The notes under the pieces are model-generated. The model ran no database searches. It saw only the letters and a program-made list of their open reading frames with translations, and was not told the origin of the DNA. The position numbers and the translations under genes were made by a program. A stretch of DNA of 56,597 nt from a virus, in IMG/VR virus record IMGVR_UViG_3300020470_005093, positions 1-56,597 of that record; one strand, written 5' to 3'. How positions within the stretch are numbered: position 1 is the stretch's first letter; every line of letters starts with the position of its first letter. Below, in pieces: positions 43,585-51,597 of this stretch.

Positions 43585-44367
43585 TTATTTAAGGAATGGT
43601 AAGAACTTAGGATCCATTGCTCTTATAGCATTGGGATTAGTAATTTCATTTGAACTAGCTTTGGATGGTGCATTCATTGCAGCAACTTCTGCAGCAGAAT
43701 ATTGATTTTCTATTTCTATACCACTATTCATAAAATGCTCAACAGCAATTGTTCCTTCTTCTAATTCTTTAATATTATACCTCATAAATGAAAAATTGAC
43801 ACTACATTTCAAAATCTCTGGTTGATCATATGATACTGGCATTGCAGTAATACTAAGAGGAAAAGCTTTTTGAAAACAATATTCTAGAATTTTACTATCA
43901 GTTACATTATAATCTTTCTCAAATTTTGTCAAATGAATATCTTTTTTATATCCATTCACCCCACCAGGATATGCATATCTAGCATTAGCATATGGATTAG
44001 CAAATTTTCTACTATCAACTCCACTAATATAATTAATCCATCCCTCAAATAATTTAATTACATTATATCTACGATCAACATAAAAAGATGTGTTAAAGGT
44101 TTCATCATATATTCTTCTATATGCCATTCTTTCAGTAACTCCATGATAATCATTAGTTGATTCATGAGTAGCAAGAGATGATCCTGGCAAATTTGCATTA
44201 CTACATAGCAACTCAACTCTTTCCGTCTGCCACGAACCCATACCCAATGCATCCGTAACCTTCAAAGGAATACTTAAACTTAAAAGATATTGGGAAGTCT
44301 GAGCTACATTTAATAAAGTAGATTTTATATCACTTATTGGTAATTTTTTGGGACTCTTAGCTGGCAT
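43585..44367 (-). CDS. 54: baseplate tail-tube initiator gp54-like
   Basis: A 260-aa protein with the tail-tube fold look: VELLCSNANLPGSSLATHE, MAYRRIYDETFNTSFYVD, VIKLFEGWINYISG, and ITAMPVSYDQPEILKCSVNFSF. These elements (LPGSS..., FNTSFYVD, LFEGWINYI) resemble tube and tube-initiator proteins of T4 type. T4 gp54 seeds tail-tube polymerisation on the baseplate together with gp48, whose gene lies on the other strand nearby. It is separated from gp4 by a 39-base divergent gap. The alternative is the tube protein gp19, but placement suits gp54. Confidence 0.65.
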   Translation of the reverse strand: MPAKSPKKLPISDIKSTLLNVAQTSQYLLSLSIPLKVTDALGMGSWQTERVELLCSNANLPGSSLATHESTNDYHGVTERMAYRRIYDETFNTSFYVDRRYNVIKLFEGWINYISGVDSRKFANPYANARYAYPGGVNGYKKDIHLTKFEKDYNVTDSKILEYCFQKAFPLSITAMPVSYDQPEILKCSVNFSFMRYNIKELEEGTIAVEHFMNSGIEIENQYSAAEVAAMNAPSKASSNEITNPNAIRAMDPKFLPFLK

Positions 44368-44368
44368 C

Positions 44369-44376
44369 TATAAATA
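44369..44376 (+). promoter_or_regulatory. late promoter (TATAAATA)
   Basis: The plus strand reads CTATAAATAATTT, a perfect T4 late box, 30 bases before the ATG of gp4 and immediately next to the start of the minus-strand gp54 gene. It faces the plus-strand block. Confidence 0.7.
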
Positions 44377-44406
44377 ATTTTTAGGCCGTTATATTATGTA
44401 TACAAG

Positions 44407-44847
44407 ATGGCAGAGAGTATTAAGAGTAGGTACAAACCAGAAAACCCCAGAAAATACAAAGGAGACTATAAAAACATTATATGTCGAAGTAGTTGGGAAA
44501 GAAAATTTTGCAGATGGTGTGACCTCAACGAAAGTATTTTAGAATGGGGCAGTGAAGAATTTTTTATACCTTATCGTGCTCCTGATGGTAAGGTTCGTAG
44601 ATACTTTCCAGATTTTATTATGAAAGTAAAAGAAAGTAACGGTCAAGTAAAAACTTATGTAATTGAAGTTAAACCACTAAAACAAACAAAACCACCAAAG
44701 AAAAAGAAAAGAGTTACTAAATCATACATATATGAATGCACTACATATGCAGTCAATCAAGCAAAATGGAAAGCAGCAGATGAATGGTGTAAGGATCATA
44801 AAATAGAATTTAAAATCATTACCGAAAAAGAATTAGGTATTAATTAA
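44407..44847 (+). CDS. 4: head completion protein gp4 (PD-(D/E)XK nuclease fold)
   Basis: A 146-aa protein matching T4 gp4 (150 aa). It has WERKFCRWCDLNESILEWGS (about 30-49), then RRYFPDFIMKVK with Asp69 and YVIEVKPL with Glu87-Val-Lys89, a TnsA-type PD-(D/E)XK catalytic layout. T4 gp4 completes heads after packaging. It shares one base with the 114-aa gene and is the first gene after the late promoter at 44369. Confidence 0.8.
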   Translation: MAESIKSRYKPENPRKYKGDYKNIICRSSWERKFCRWCDLNESILEWGSEEFFIPYRAPDGKVRRYFPDFIMKVKESNGQVKTYVIEVKPLKQTKPPKKKKRVTKSYIYECTTYAVNQAKWKAADEWCKDHKIEFKIITEKELGIN

Positions 44848-45191
44848 TGGATAGAATAGAAGAACTTCAAGAAAAACTCGATGGGTCGGAAGATGCCGAT
44901 CTAATTATGATGAGTATTTTAGAAGTATTCACTGAAACAGAATGGGTTCCAGATGCAGGAAAATATTATACATTTATATACATAGCAAAAACTCCTGATA
45001 AATACTATGACGAACATCCATTAGTTGCTGTTACATCAGTAGAAAAATGGGGATTCAAAGGACTAAATTTTCATTGGGGTGAATCTCGAAACTACACTTG
45101 GAGAGAAGTGGTTGGTGCTTTACATGTAATCAATAATGATGAGATTGAGTATTTACGTTCATTACCTTATGCTAAATATCGGGCTAAATAA
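44847..45191 (+). CDS. conserved cyanophage protein, 114 aa
   Basis: This gene overlaps gp4 by one base (TAATG) and encodes an acidic N-terminus (MDRIEELQEKLDGSEDADL), YTFIYIAKTPDKYYDEHPL in the middle, and WGFKGLNFHWGESRNYTWRE in the second half, a run of aromatic residues that suggests a tight beta domain. I know of similar proteins in T4-like cyanophages but not their function. Its stop codon overlaps the CTAAATA box for gp48. Confidence 0.65.
   Translation: MDRIEELQEKLDGSEDADLIMMSILEVFTETEWVPDAGKYYTFIYIAKTPDKYYDEHPLVAVTSVEKWGFKGLNFHWGESRNYTWREVVGALHVINNDEIEYLRSLPYAKYRAK
45184..45190 (+). promoter_or_regulatory. putative late promoter (CTAAATA) overlapping a stop codon
   Basis: The plus strand reads GGGCTAAATAATT, 16 bases before the ATG of gp48, and the box contains or overlaps the TAA stop of the 114-aa gene. 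The same motif on the opposite strand precedes several other genes, so orientation follows gene direction. Confidence 0.55.
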
Positions 45192-45206
45192 TTAAAAAAT
45201 TCTAGT

Positions 45207-46622
45207 ATGGGATTCGGAAACTTAGGAGTTAAAGAAGCCACAGATACTTTTCTTGTAAATGGTAAATCATTTAATCTATCAAAAGAAGTAGAAACTGGTG
45301 AACAAACTATTATAAGAAATAACGATATTCCTCTAACACAAGAGGAAATATTTACTGCTGGAGCTTTTTATGATGCAGAATTAAGTGAAGTTGAATGGGC
45401 TAAAATAACATCATGGGATGAAGATAATTACTTAGAAATAAAAGGAGCATCCTTTGAAGATGTAGAAGAAATACTTAATGATTCAACTTATAAGAATATA
45501 TTCAGAGATGCTGCAGGAGAAGATCCAAATAATCTTAGTTTTGCAGATGCAATAGAAGGAGGTGCTTTATTAAAAAGTATAGGTGGAATGAATACTGGCA
45601 AGTCATATGGTGGTGCATATGATGCTGATCCACAATCTCTGGTCTATCCATTAAATAGAGACCCTGAAGAAAAATTTGATTATTTACAAGTAGTTGGATA
45701 TGAATATATTCCTGGTATGACTAGTAAAGATTGGACTTGGGATTCAGGAATTTCAAGAAAGACAACTAAAGATGCAGATGGAAACGAGACTAGTGGATAT
45801 GAATATAAGGTCGAGGAATCACCAGATTTTAGGAGACCTGGCGCTCGATATGACCAAAGTGCTAGAAAGAAAAATATTTTAGCTACAGTAAGATTGCCAA
45901 TGACTGGAGGACTATCTGAATCTAATTCAGTTGGTTGGGGACCAGATAATCTAGATGCTTTGCGTTTAGCAGGAGCAAGACTTGCATCAGCAGGTATAGA
46001 TATATTTACAGGAGGGAATGTTGATGAGATATTTAGAGAGATGGGAGGTGAAATTGAAAATCTCCTTGGAGATATAACTAAAGAGCAAATTAAAACATTT
46101 TTTGCAGGTGAAGCTGTTGGTGCAAATATTTTTACAAGGGGAACAGGAATGGTACTTAACCCTAATTTAGAACTATTATTCAATGGACCTAACTTAAGAA
46201 CATTTCAATATGCTTTTAATTTCGTACCTAGAGAACCTGCAGAAGCACAAAATATAAGAAATATTATAAGATTTTTCAAACAAAATATGGCTCCTAAAAA
46301 ATCTGATGGAGGAACTTTTCTACAATCACCAAATATTTTCCAATTAAAATATCTTACTGATGGTGGAGAAGACCATCCATTCTTAAACCATATAAAATTA
46401 ACAGCTTTAACTAATTTTACGGTCAATTATACACCAAGCAATCAATACATGACCTATGAAGAAAATAAATCTATGACATCCTATCAAGTAGGAATGACAT
46501 TTAGTGAACTAGAACCAGTCCTCTTTGATGATTTTAATGAAGGAGAAATAGTAGGTGTGGTTGATGGAGATTACTCTAATGCAAGTGTTGTTGGTGATAA
46601 TTACTTCTCAATGGGGTATTAA
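45207..46622 (+). CDS. 48: baseplate tail-tube cap gp48-like
   Basis: The 471-aa protein has an N-terminal ~250-residue part rich in acidic and aromatic residues, and a C-terminal part with GPNLRTFQYAFNFVPREPAE (around 330-350) and IIRFFKQNMAPKK, then FLQSPNIFQLKYLTDGG, the pattern of gp48/tube-like proteins. T4 gp48 caps the tube assembly site together with gp54. It is about 107 aa longer than T4 gp48 (364 aa). It lies 3 bases from gp53, and the gp4-gp48-gp53 block reads on the plus strand. Confidence 0.72.
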   Translation: MGFGNLGVKEATDTFLVNGKSFNLSKEVETGEQTIIRNNDIPLTQEEIFTAGAFYDAELSEVEWAKITSWDEDNYLEIKGASFEDVEEILNDSTYKNIFRDAAGEDPNNLSFADAIEGGALLKSIGGMNTGKSYGGAYDADPQSLVYPLNRDPEEKFDYLQVVGYEYIPGMTSKDWTWDSGISRKTTKDADGNETSGYEYKVEESPDFRRPGARYDQSARKKNILATVRLPMTGGLSESNSVGWGPDNLDALRLAGARLASAGIDIFTGGNVDEIFREMGGEIENLLGDITKEQIKTFFAGEAVGANIFTRGTGMVLNPNLELLFNGPNLRTFQYAFNFVPREPAEAQNIRNIIRFFKQNMAPKKSDGGTFLQSPNIFQLKYLTDGGEDHPFLNHIKLTALTNFTVNYTPSNQYMTYEENKSMTSYQVGMTFSELEPVLFDDFNEGEIVGVVDGDYSNASVVGDNYFSMGY

Positions 46623-46624
46623 AA

Positions 46625-47638
46625 ATGGCAAATCCTTATTTTAGACAAGTACCTAATTTCGATTATATTAATCGAAATAAAGATAGTTCAACTTTATCAA
46701 ATTATATAAGAGTAAAAAACCTATTTAAAAGGGCAAAACTTCGTGAAGATATTATTGCCAATCTTGCATACTTTACTAAGTATCAAATAATTGGGGATGA
46801 TAGACCAGATAATGTTGCACAAGAAGTATATAATGATCCTCAGTTAGATTGGATAGTTTTGTTAGCAAATAACATTTTAAATATTCAAAATGAATGGCCA
46901 TTACCCCAAAGAACATTCGATGCATATCTATTGGACAAATACGATACATATGAAAAATTAAATTCAACACATCATTATGAAACTGTAGAAATTAAGAATT
47001 CCAAAAATTCCATAATATTAGAAGGTGGATTAGAAACTCCAAGCACATGGAAAACTAATGGAAATTTTTTACAAGTATCGAAAACAACTATAGGACAAAT
47101 ATTTGCAGGTAGTGGTGGAATTCCATCAAAAACAGTCACAGTTACTATGAACAATGGTATCAAAAACTTAACTGTAGGTTCTGAAATACAAATTAACAAC
47201 GTATCCCATCCAGACTTTAATGGAAGATTTGCCGTAACCTCAATTTTTGCTGCTGTAGAAGATATGGTTATTAAATTCACTTATGATTTACCTTCAATTC
47301 CAACAGTATTATCACCTTCACTAAATGGTACTGAAGAGATATTACTCACAGTAGAAGGAAATATTGGTGTAGGAAATGCCTATTATTATGAATATTTTGA
47401 TAAAGGACTAAATTCTTATGTTACCGTTCCTTCTTCAAAAGTAGTTAAGGAAGTTACCAATTATCAATACGAAGAAAATATAGAAAATAATAAAAGGAAT
47501 ATATTTGTAATAAAACCAGAATATCTAGGAGTTATATTTAACGATATGGATGATATCATGAAATATAAAAAGGGTTCCACTCAATATGTAAGTGAAACCC
47601 TAAAGAAAGGAGAAAATATTAGATTATACCAAAATTAA
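46625..47638 (+). CDS. 53: baseplate wedge subunit gp53-like
   Basis: Residues about 30-115 match gp53: DNVAQEVYNDPQLDWIVLLA and NEWPLPQRTFDAYLLDKY, the equivalent of the T4 gp53 NAIYGNPQLYWVLLM segment. T4 gp53 is 196 aa; this one is 337 aa, with a beta-rich insertion of about 120 residues (about 130-250, including GSEIQINNVSHPDFNGRFAV) before the conserved C-terminus YEENIENNKRNIFVIKPEY. It ends 4 bases inside the stop of gp32 on the other strand. Confidence 0.75.
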   Translation: MANPYFRQVPNFDYINRNKDSSTLSNYIRVKNLFKRAKLREDIIANLAYFTKYQIIGDDRPDNVAQEVYNDPQLDWIVLLANNILNIQNEWPLPQRTFDAYLLDKYDTYEKLNSTHHYETVEIKNSKNSIILEGGLETPSTWKTNGNFLQVSKTTIGQIFAGSGGIPSKTVTVTMNNGIKNLTVGSEIQINNVSHPDFNGRFAVTSIFAAVEDMVIKFTYDLPSIPTVLSPSLNGTEEILLTVEGNIGVGNAYYYEYFDKGLNSYVTVPSSKVVKEVTNYQYEENIENNKRNIFVIKPEYLGVIFNDMDDIMKYKKGSTQYVSETLKKGENIRLYQN

Positions 47639-48531
47639 CTTTCTGCTAATTTTTGGAAATATTGTAAAGTATCATCTTCATCAGATGAAGCAGAAGGAGC
47701 AGCCACTGGTTCTTTACTCTTAAAATCAGGAGTAAATGATCCACGACTATTATCTTCCTCAAACACCTCTTCATCTATACGACGAGCAGGTTGTTTATTA
47801 CCTAAAACATAATCAAGACGTTTCTTCAGGTCATCATATGACTTGAACTGATCAGCAGCAGTAACAGCAGCAAGAGAATACTGCTTATTCCATATTGCTT
47901 CTAATGCATCTTCATCATCTAGAAGTGGAGTTACTTTATCAAACTCTGACTTGTCATAGTTCCAATAACCATCCTTCTTGACGATCTTCAACTTGAAGTT
48001 TGCACCTTGCCAGAAGTCAAAAGGATTGATTGGTGTTTCATCCTCAAACTCAGGCTGCATTGCTTCCATAATCTTATCAAAAATTTTCTTACCGAACTTA
48101 TATAAGAAAACTCTACCCTCGTTTTGAGGATTTGTAGGATCTTTTACAACATAGATGTTTGCATAATAAGAAAGCTTACGTTTCTGCTTACGTACTGTAT
48201 CCTTATCAGCATCATTACCACTATTCCATAATTCACGATTATACTCTGAAACAGGATCTTTTCCACCAGTTGTAGTCAAAGAGTTTTCAATATACCATCC
48301 ACCTGGTCCTTGAAATGCGTGTGAATACATTTTTGCCCAAGGAAGTTCTTCTCCATTAGGAGCAGGAAGGAATCGAAGAACGGCATAACCGTTACCTGTT
48401 TTATCTACCTCTGGTTTCCAAAGACGGTCATCACCGCCTCCTCCGCCATTATTCATTTTTTCTACTTCTTTAACTAATTTTTGTGTTAAAGAACCAAGTT
48501 TAGATTGTTTTTTTAAAGATGCGAATGACAT
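47635..48531 (-). CDS. 32: single-stranded DNA-binding protein gp32
   Basis: This 298-aa protein has the T4 gp32 layout: a basic N-terminus for cooperative binding (SLKKQSKLGSLTQK), a poly-Gly linker (NNGGGGGDD), the OB core with YAVLRFLPAPNGEELPWAKM, YANIYVVKDP and FDFWQGANFKLKIVKKDG, and an acidic C-terminal tail (SSDEDDTLQYFQKLAES) that binds partner proteins. The cysteine/histidine zinc site of T4 gp32 is not visible. A sigma70-type promoter (TTGACA, 17 bases, TAGAAT) precedes the gene, with its -10 overlapping the stop of the gene upstream. Its stop overlaps gp53 on the other strand. Confidence 0.9.
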   Translation of the reverse strand: MSFASLKKQSKLGSLTQKLVKEVEKMNNGGGGGDDRLWKPEVDKTGNGYAVLRFLPAPNGEELPWAKMYSHAFQGPGGWYIENSLTTTGGKDPVSEYNRELWNSGNDADKDTVRKQKRKLSYYANIYVVKDPTNPQNEGRVFLYKFGKKIFDKIMEAMQPEFEDETPINPFDFWQGANFKLKIVKKDGYWNYDKSEFDKVTPLLDDEDALEAIWNKQYSLAAVTAADQFKSYDDLKKRLDYVLGNKQPARRIDEEVFEEDNSRGSFTPDFKSKEPVAAPSASSDEDDTLQYFQKLAES

Positions 48532-48569
48532 TAGATTTGTTTTTAGATTTGGCTTTTGTGTACTCCATT

Positions 48570-48598
48570 ATTCTACACGTCAGAACTTGTTTTGTCAA
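48570..48598 (-). promoter_or_regulatory. sigma70-type promoter for gp32 (TTGACA-17-TAGAAT)
   Basis: On the minus strand TTGACA (48593-48598) is followed after 17 bases by TAGAAT (48570-48575), one mismatch from consensus in total. It gives a leader of about 35 bases to the gp32 ATG. The -10 overlaps the stop codon of the DUF1825-like gene (48573-48575). It probably supports early gp32 synthesis. Confidence 0.7.
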
Positions 48599-48917
48599 TC
48601 TTGTCCCTCATTACAGATATAGCATCTGTCATTTGTTTGAACACTACATTAACATCAACGTTCTTAGGAAATCCTAAATCATCAATTCCTCGTCTAATCT
48701 GTTTTAACATTCTATCCGTTTCAGGATCATCTGATAAAGATAAACGAGTATAAAGAATTCTTTGTTTTTCCATTAATGATTCTAAAAGATCAATATGGTC
48801 TAACTGCTGTTCTTTATCCATATAGGCAAATTTAAACACATTAGAGTAAACCTCTTCTTGAAGTTCTTGTATTTCGGCCATTTCGGCACGTACATATTCA
48901 GAATCGAAGAAACTCAT
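48573..48917 (-). CDS. DUF1825-like protein, 114 aa
   Basis: The protein starts MSFFDSEYVRAEMAEIQELQ and has DHIDLLESLMEKQRILYTRL and LSLSDDPETDRMLKQIRRG. This matches the cyanobacterial DUF1825 form (typically M-x-FFDSE-x-V... and EQMEALMDRYRIFMKR-x-ELSED) as I recall it. The function is unknown in cyanobacteria and phages. It is probably all-helical. It sits between gp59 and gp32, overlaps gp59 by ATGA and may join the replication complex (inference). Confidence 0.65.
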   Translation of the reverse strand: MSFFDSEYVRAEMAEIQELQEEVYSNVFKFAYMDKEQQLDHIDLLESLMEKQRILYTRLSLSDDPETDRMLKQIRRGIDDLGFPKNVDVNVVFKQMTDAISVMRDKIDKTSSDV

Positions 48918-49504
48918 AACGCAATTTGTTTTAGGATTTTTTTGTAGTGGAATACATCTATATTTATGAACGGTTCATACTTCTTTATCTTCATACTGAC
49001 GGTTGACCACACATAAGGATCTAACTTTTTATCAAAATTTTGAACATAACCAAGTATCTTATTACATATAACTAGTGTCTCTAAACATATATGCCCACCA
49101 AGGTAATTCTTCAATATTAGTGGATGCCCCTTAGAGCAATTAAACACCTCATCTAAGTTTCTACCCTCAAATAACTTATTAAGGTCTTCTTTAAAAGTAT
49201 ATGAAAGTGATTGATTTCTCTTTTGCCACTCAACATAGGTATCTCGACCAGTTTTAATAATATCAGAAATAAAGACTTTTTCAGGATCTGTACCAGAAGT
49301 GAAATTTGCGATAAAAAACTTTTCTATCTCATTATCGTTAAATTGCCTAGACATCTTTTCAAAGAAAAATCGGTCTTTTCGTTGATAAAAGGAATTTACC
49401 GATACACGAGGAAGTCTATTACCATACCTCAAATAGTCATATGAGTTTTTTGTAAAATGAGACTTCATAGCAATATAAGTCTTATAGCAGTCAAATGGCA
49501 TCAT
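48914..49504 (-). CDS. 59: gp41 helicase loader gp59
   Basis: A 196-aa protein resembling T4 gp59 (217 aa). It begins MMPFDCYKTYIAMKSHF with RKDRFFFEKMSRQF at about 43-56 (T4 has RRDKYFFQKLSEKY at the same place), and PYVWSTVSMKIKKYEPFIN near the C-terminus (T4: NLVWNNYSIKLKAYRKILN). gp59 loads the gp41 helicase onto gp32-covered forks. The gene order gp33-gp59-(DUF1825-like)-gp32 matches the T4 order with one insertion. Confidence 0.82.
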   Translation of the reverse strand: MMPFDCYKTYIAMKSHFTKNSYDYLRYGNRLPRVSVNSFYQRKDRFFFEKMSRQFNDNEIEKFFIANFTSGTDPEKVFISDIIKTGRDTYVEWQKRNQSLSYTFKEDLNKLFEGRNLDEVFNCSKGHPLILKNYLGGHICLETLVICNKILGYVQNFDKKLDPYVWSTVSMKIKKYEPFINIDVFHYKKILKQIAL

Positions 49505-49558
49505 AAAAAAAGTAATAGGGCAAAAAATTGCGGAGATATTTTTTCGACTTTTTTGGAA

Positions 49559-49822
49559 TTAAAAAACCAATTTCGCACGGGAAGTGCGCTTTAAAAAGTT
49601 TAACTCTTGTGCTTCATACTTTAATTTCTCTTTCAATGGTTTAGAAATTAGTTTAGGTACGGACTCTACATCGATACTATTCTTCTCACAAAAATGAATG
49701 ATAGCATCAATGTAATTCATGTATTCATTATCTCTAACAAGTTCTTCAATCTCTTGTGCAAATTTTGCAGGACAAAAAAACTTACTTGCCAATACCTTCT
49801 CTAATTCTTTTTCTGCAGACAT
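49559..49822 (-). CDS. 33: late transcription coactivator gp33
   Basis: The protein (87 aa from the ATG at 49822: MSAEKELEKVLASKFFCPA) matches T4 gp33 (112 aa). YMNYIDAIIHFCEKNSIDVE followed by SVPKLISKPLKEKLK aligns with the T4 MSYLEATTAFLEENSIPET segment, and the hydrophobic C-terminal end (RAKLVF) stands where T4 has its clamp-binding LDFLL. gp33 links the sliding clamp gp45 and gp55 to host RNA polymerase at late promoters. A TTG start at 49846 with a GAGG box 9 bases upstream would give 95 aa and could be real. A sigma70-type promoter lies upstream. Confidence 0.82.
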   Translation of the reverse strand: MSAEKELEKVLASKFFCPAKFAQEIEELVRDNEYMNYIDAIIHFCEKNSIDVESVPKLISKPLKEKLKYEAQELNFLKRTSRAKLVF

Positions 49823-49870
49823 AGTATTTAATACAGTAAGGTGCAATATTTTTCCTCAAATGCTAATAAT

Positions 49871-49899
49871 ATTTTAACTGATAAAATCAATATGGTCAA
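49871..49899 (-). promoter_or_regulatory. sigma70-type promoter for gp33 operon (TTGACC-17-TAAAAT)
   Basis: The minus strand shows TTGACC (49894-49899) and TAAAAT (49871-49876) separated by 17 bases, close to consensus. The -35 overlaps the stop codon of the exonuclease gene at 49896. It would drive gp33, gp59, the DUF1825-like gene and gp32 early, before late transcription begins. Confidence 0.65.
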
Positions 49900-50576
49900 G
49901 CAATCTCTAACAATTTATCATCCACAAACTTCTTAATATACTTTGATAAAAGCTTAATATATTTTGCCTTATCTCTCTCTTCATATACAACACAATCTCC
50001 ATCTTCACATGCCATAATAAGAACTAATTTCTTAACGGATATACCTGTTAATTCATGCAACATACAAGCATATGCCATACACTGAACGAAATAATGATCC
50101 ACCCATGCTCTTGGTTTCTCTTTCTTCGATGTCTTAAAATCTATTATTGCAAGTTCTCCATCAAACTCTGCTATACAATCAACCGTACCAGCAATTCCTA
50201 AAAAAAGACTGTAGAGTGGACCTTCTAGTGAGTAAATATTATTTATACGTTCTAATGTAGGCTTAGCAATACTAAACAGATGCTCAGAAATAGGTAATGA
50301 ATCACCAATATATTTCTCATTCTTTAAATGATACTCAGTAAGAGTGTGAAAATCTGTTCCTCTTGCAGTAGATTGTCTTGTTATCTTATCTGCTGTCTCG
50401 TTTCCTACTTTCTTTCTCCACTTTGCAAATATAGCTTTATTAAAATGACTAGTTACGGAGGTAATAGATACCAACTTAACTAGTTCATCTTCATTGGGAA
50501 CAGAATAATAACGAACACCATCTATAGTTTCTCTCTCCAGAGGAGAAAGATTCAAATCAACATGATCAAAGGTCAT
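49896..50576 (-). CDS. PD-(D/E)XK exonuclease (MGME1/Cas4-RecB-like)
   Basis: A 226-aa nuclease with the signature RGTDFHTLTEYHL (His77), GTVDCIAEFDGELAIIDFKT (Asp133 and Asp146-x-Lys148), and HYFVQCMAYACML (Gln165, Tyr169). The D...(D/E)xK spacing plus Q/Y is the RecB-type and MGME1-like pattern. In cyanophages it may trim DNA ends or aid recombination or recycling of host DNA. It overlaps phoH by ATGA, so the two are probably translated together. Confidence 0.78.
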   Translation of the reverse strand: MTFDHVDLNLSPLERETIDGVRYYSVPNEDELVKLVSITSVTSHFNKAIFAKWRKKVGNETADKITRQSTARGTDFHTLTEYHLKNEKYIGDSLPISEHLFSIAKPTLERINNIYSLEGPLYSLFLGIAGTVDCIAEFDGELAIIDFKTSKKEKPRAWVDHYFVQCMAYACMLHELTGISVKKLVLIMACEDGDCVVYEERDKAKYIKLLSKYIKKFVDDKLLEIA

Positions 50577-51328
50577 AAATTTAATTGCATTTTTGATAAG
50601 ATGTATTCTCTACAGAAACCTGATCTGACGATATCATCTACTCCAAACTCTATTATATCAAATGATGGCATGATTTGCAATATCTTCATAAAATCATGAA
50701 TACCATTACGTTCATTAGTTTTAACTAAATCACTCTGAACTGCATCACCACAGAACATAATCTTTGTATTCTGTCCTACACGAGTGATGATAGAATCAAG
50801 TTCATGGAAGTTAAGGTTCTGGAACTCATCCACAATAATGATAGCATTATCAAACGTGGTTCCTCTTATAAAAGATGTACTCCAAAAACTAATAGTTCCT
50901 TGTGCTTTCAAGTTACCATAAAGCATCTCAAAGTCTGCTTCAGTAGGCATCTCAAACATATACTTTACCATATTCTTATATGGTATCTGATAAAGAGTTG
51001 ACTTGTCCTCATGATCACCAGGTAAGAATCCAATCTCCCTTGTAGATACAAGTGACCTTACAATGTAAATTTTCTCATAAGGTGTAGAGGTATCTAATAC
51101 ATCATTTAATGCATTATACAAAGTAATAAAAGTCTTACCTGTACCAGCACATCCATATGCCACAAGATGTCTATTCTGACTATATGAATCAAATAGTCTA
51201 ATTTGATTCTCTGTTAAGGGTTCAATATCCCTCAACTTATCTGTGTTAATTGGTTTTTTTCTTTTCATTTGTTTGGCCGTTAAACCAACACCAATTGGTT
51301 GTAAATCTGATTTCTTTTTACGTGGCAT
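50573..51328 (-). CDS. phoH: PhoH-like ATPase
   Basis: The 251-aa protein has Walker A GCAGTGKTF (residues 59-67), Walker B NAIIIVDEFQN near 160 and a sensor segment KIMFCGDAVQSDL (about 191-203), the layout of PhoH-type P-loop ATPases. phoH is common in marine phages; its role (RNA or nucleotide metabolism, phosphate stress) is still debated. It shares an ATGA with the exonuclease gene. The start is fixed by the ATG MPRKKKSDLQP, 4 bases after the 81-aa gene. Confidence 0.88.
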   Translation of the reverse strand: MPRKKKSDLQPIGVGLTAKQMKRKKPINTDKLRDIEPLTENQIRLFDSYSQNRHLVAYGCAGTGKTFITLYNALNDVLDTSTPYEKIYIVRSLVSTREIGFLPGDHEDKSTLYQIPYKNMVKYMFEMPTEADFEMLYGNLKAQGTISFWSTSFIRGTTFDNAIIIVDEFQNLNFHELDSIITRVGQNTKIMFCGDAVQSDLVKTNERNGIHDFMKILQIMPSFDIIEFGVDDIVRSGFCREYILSKMQLNL

Positions 51329-51332
51329 ATAC

Positions 51333-51578
51333 TTATGAGAATGGTTTTACTTTAGCACCAGGTGCTTTAGATGCTTTACGCAAGACTTCATTCCATCCTG
51401 GTTTTTTTCTTACCAATTTCTCTTGCCACTCTCCTACTTCTCCTACTCCAGCACATCCTTGGCTCCAATCTTTATCCCAATCAGGATTATCCTTTCTCCA
51501 TTGGTCATAAGAACTCATGGTCATAGAGAGTGTTTGAGTCTCTCCAGTCTTTAAATTTTTCACAGGGTATGTTGGCAT
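51333..51578 (-). CDS. conserved cyanophage protein, 81 aa
   Basis: The protein (MPTYPVKNLKTGETQTLSMT, then QWRKDNPDWDKDW, CAGVGEVGEWQEKL and KPGWNEVLRKASK) is rich in tryptophan and lysine. I have seen this type in T4-like cyanophages beside phoH and thyX. Its start resembles FmdB-type zinc-ribbon proteins (MPTY...), but there is only one cysteine, so no zinc ribbon. It has a CTAAATA box upstream that overlaps the end of thyX. Confidence 0.65.
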   Translation of the reverse strand: MPTYPVKNLKTGETQTLSMTMSSYDQWRKDNPDWDKDWSQGCAGVGEVGEWQEKLVRKKPGWNEVLRKASKAPGAKVKPFS

Positions 51579-51597
51579 ACTTAAAAATTAAGGGTAA

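Noticed and set aside
45680-46183. Minus-strand open frame of 167 codons opposite gp48
   Set aside because: It is antisense to a convincing structural gene and shows no motif, ribosome binding site or promoter of its own.
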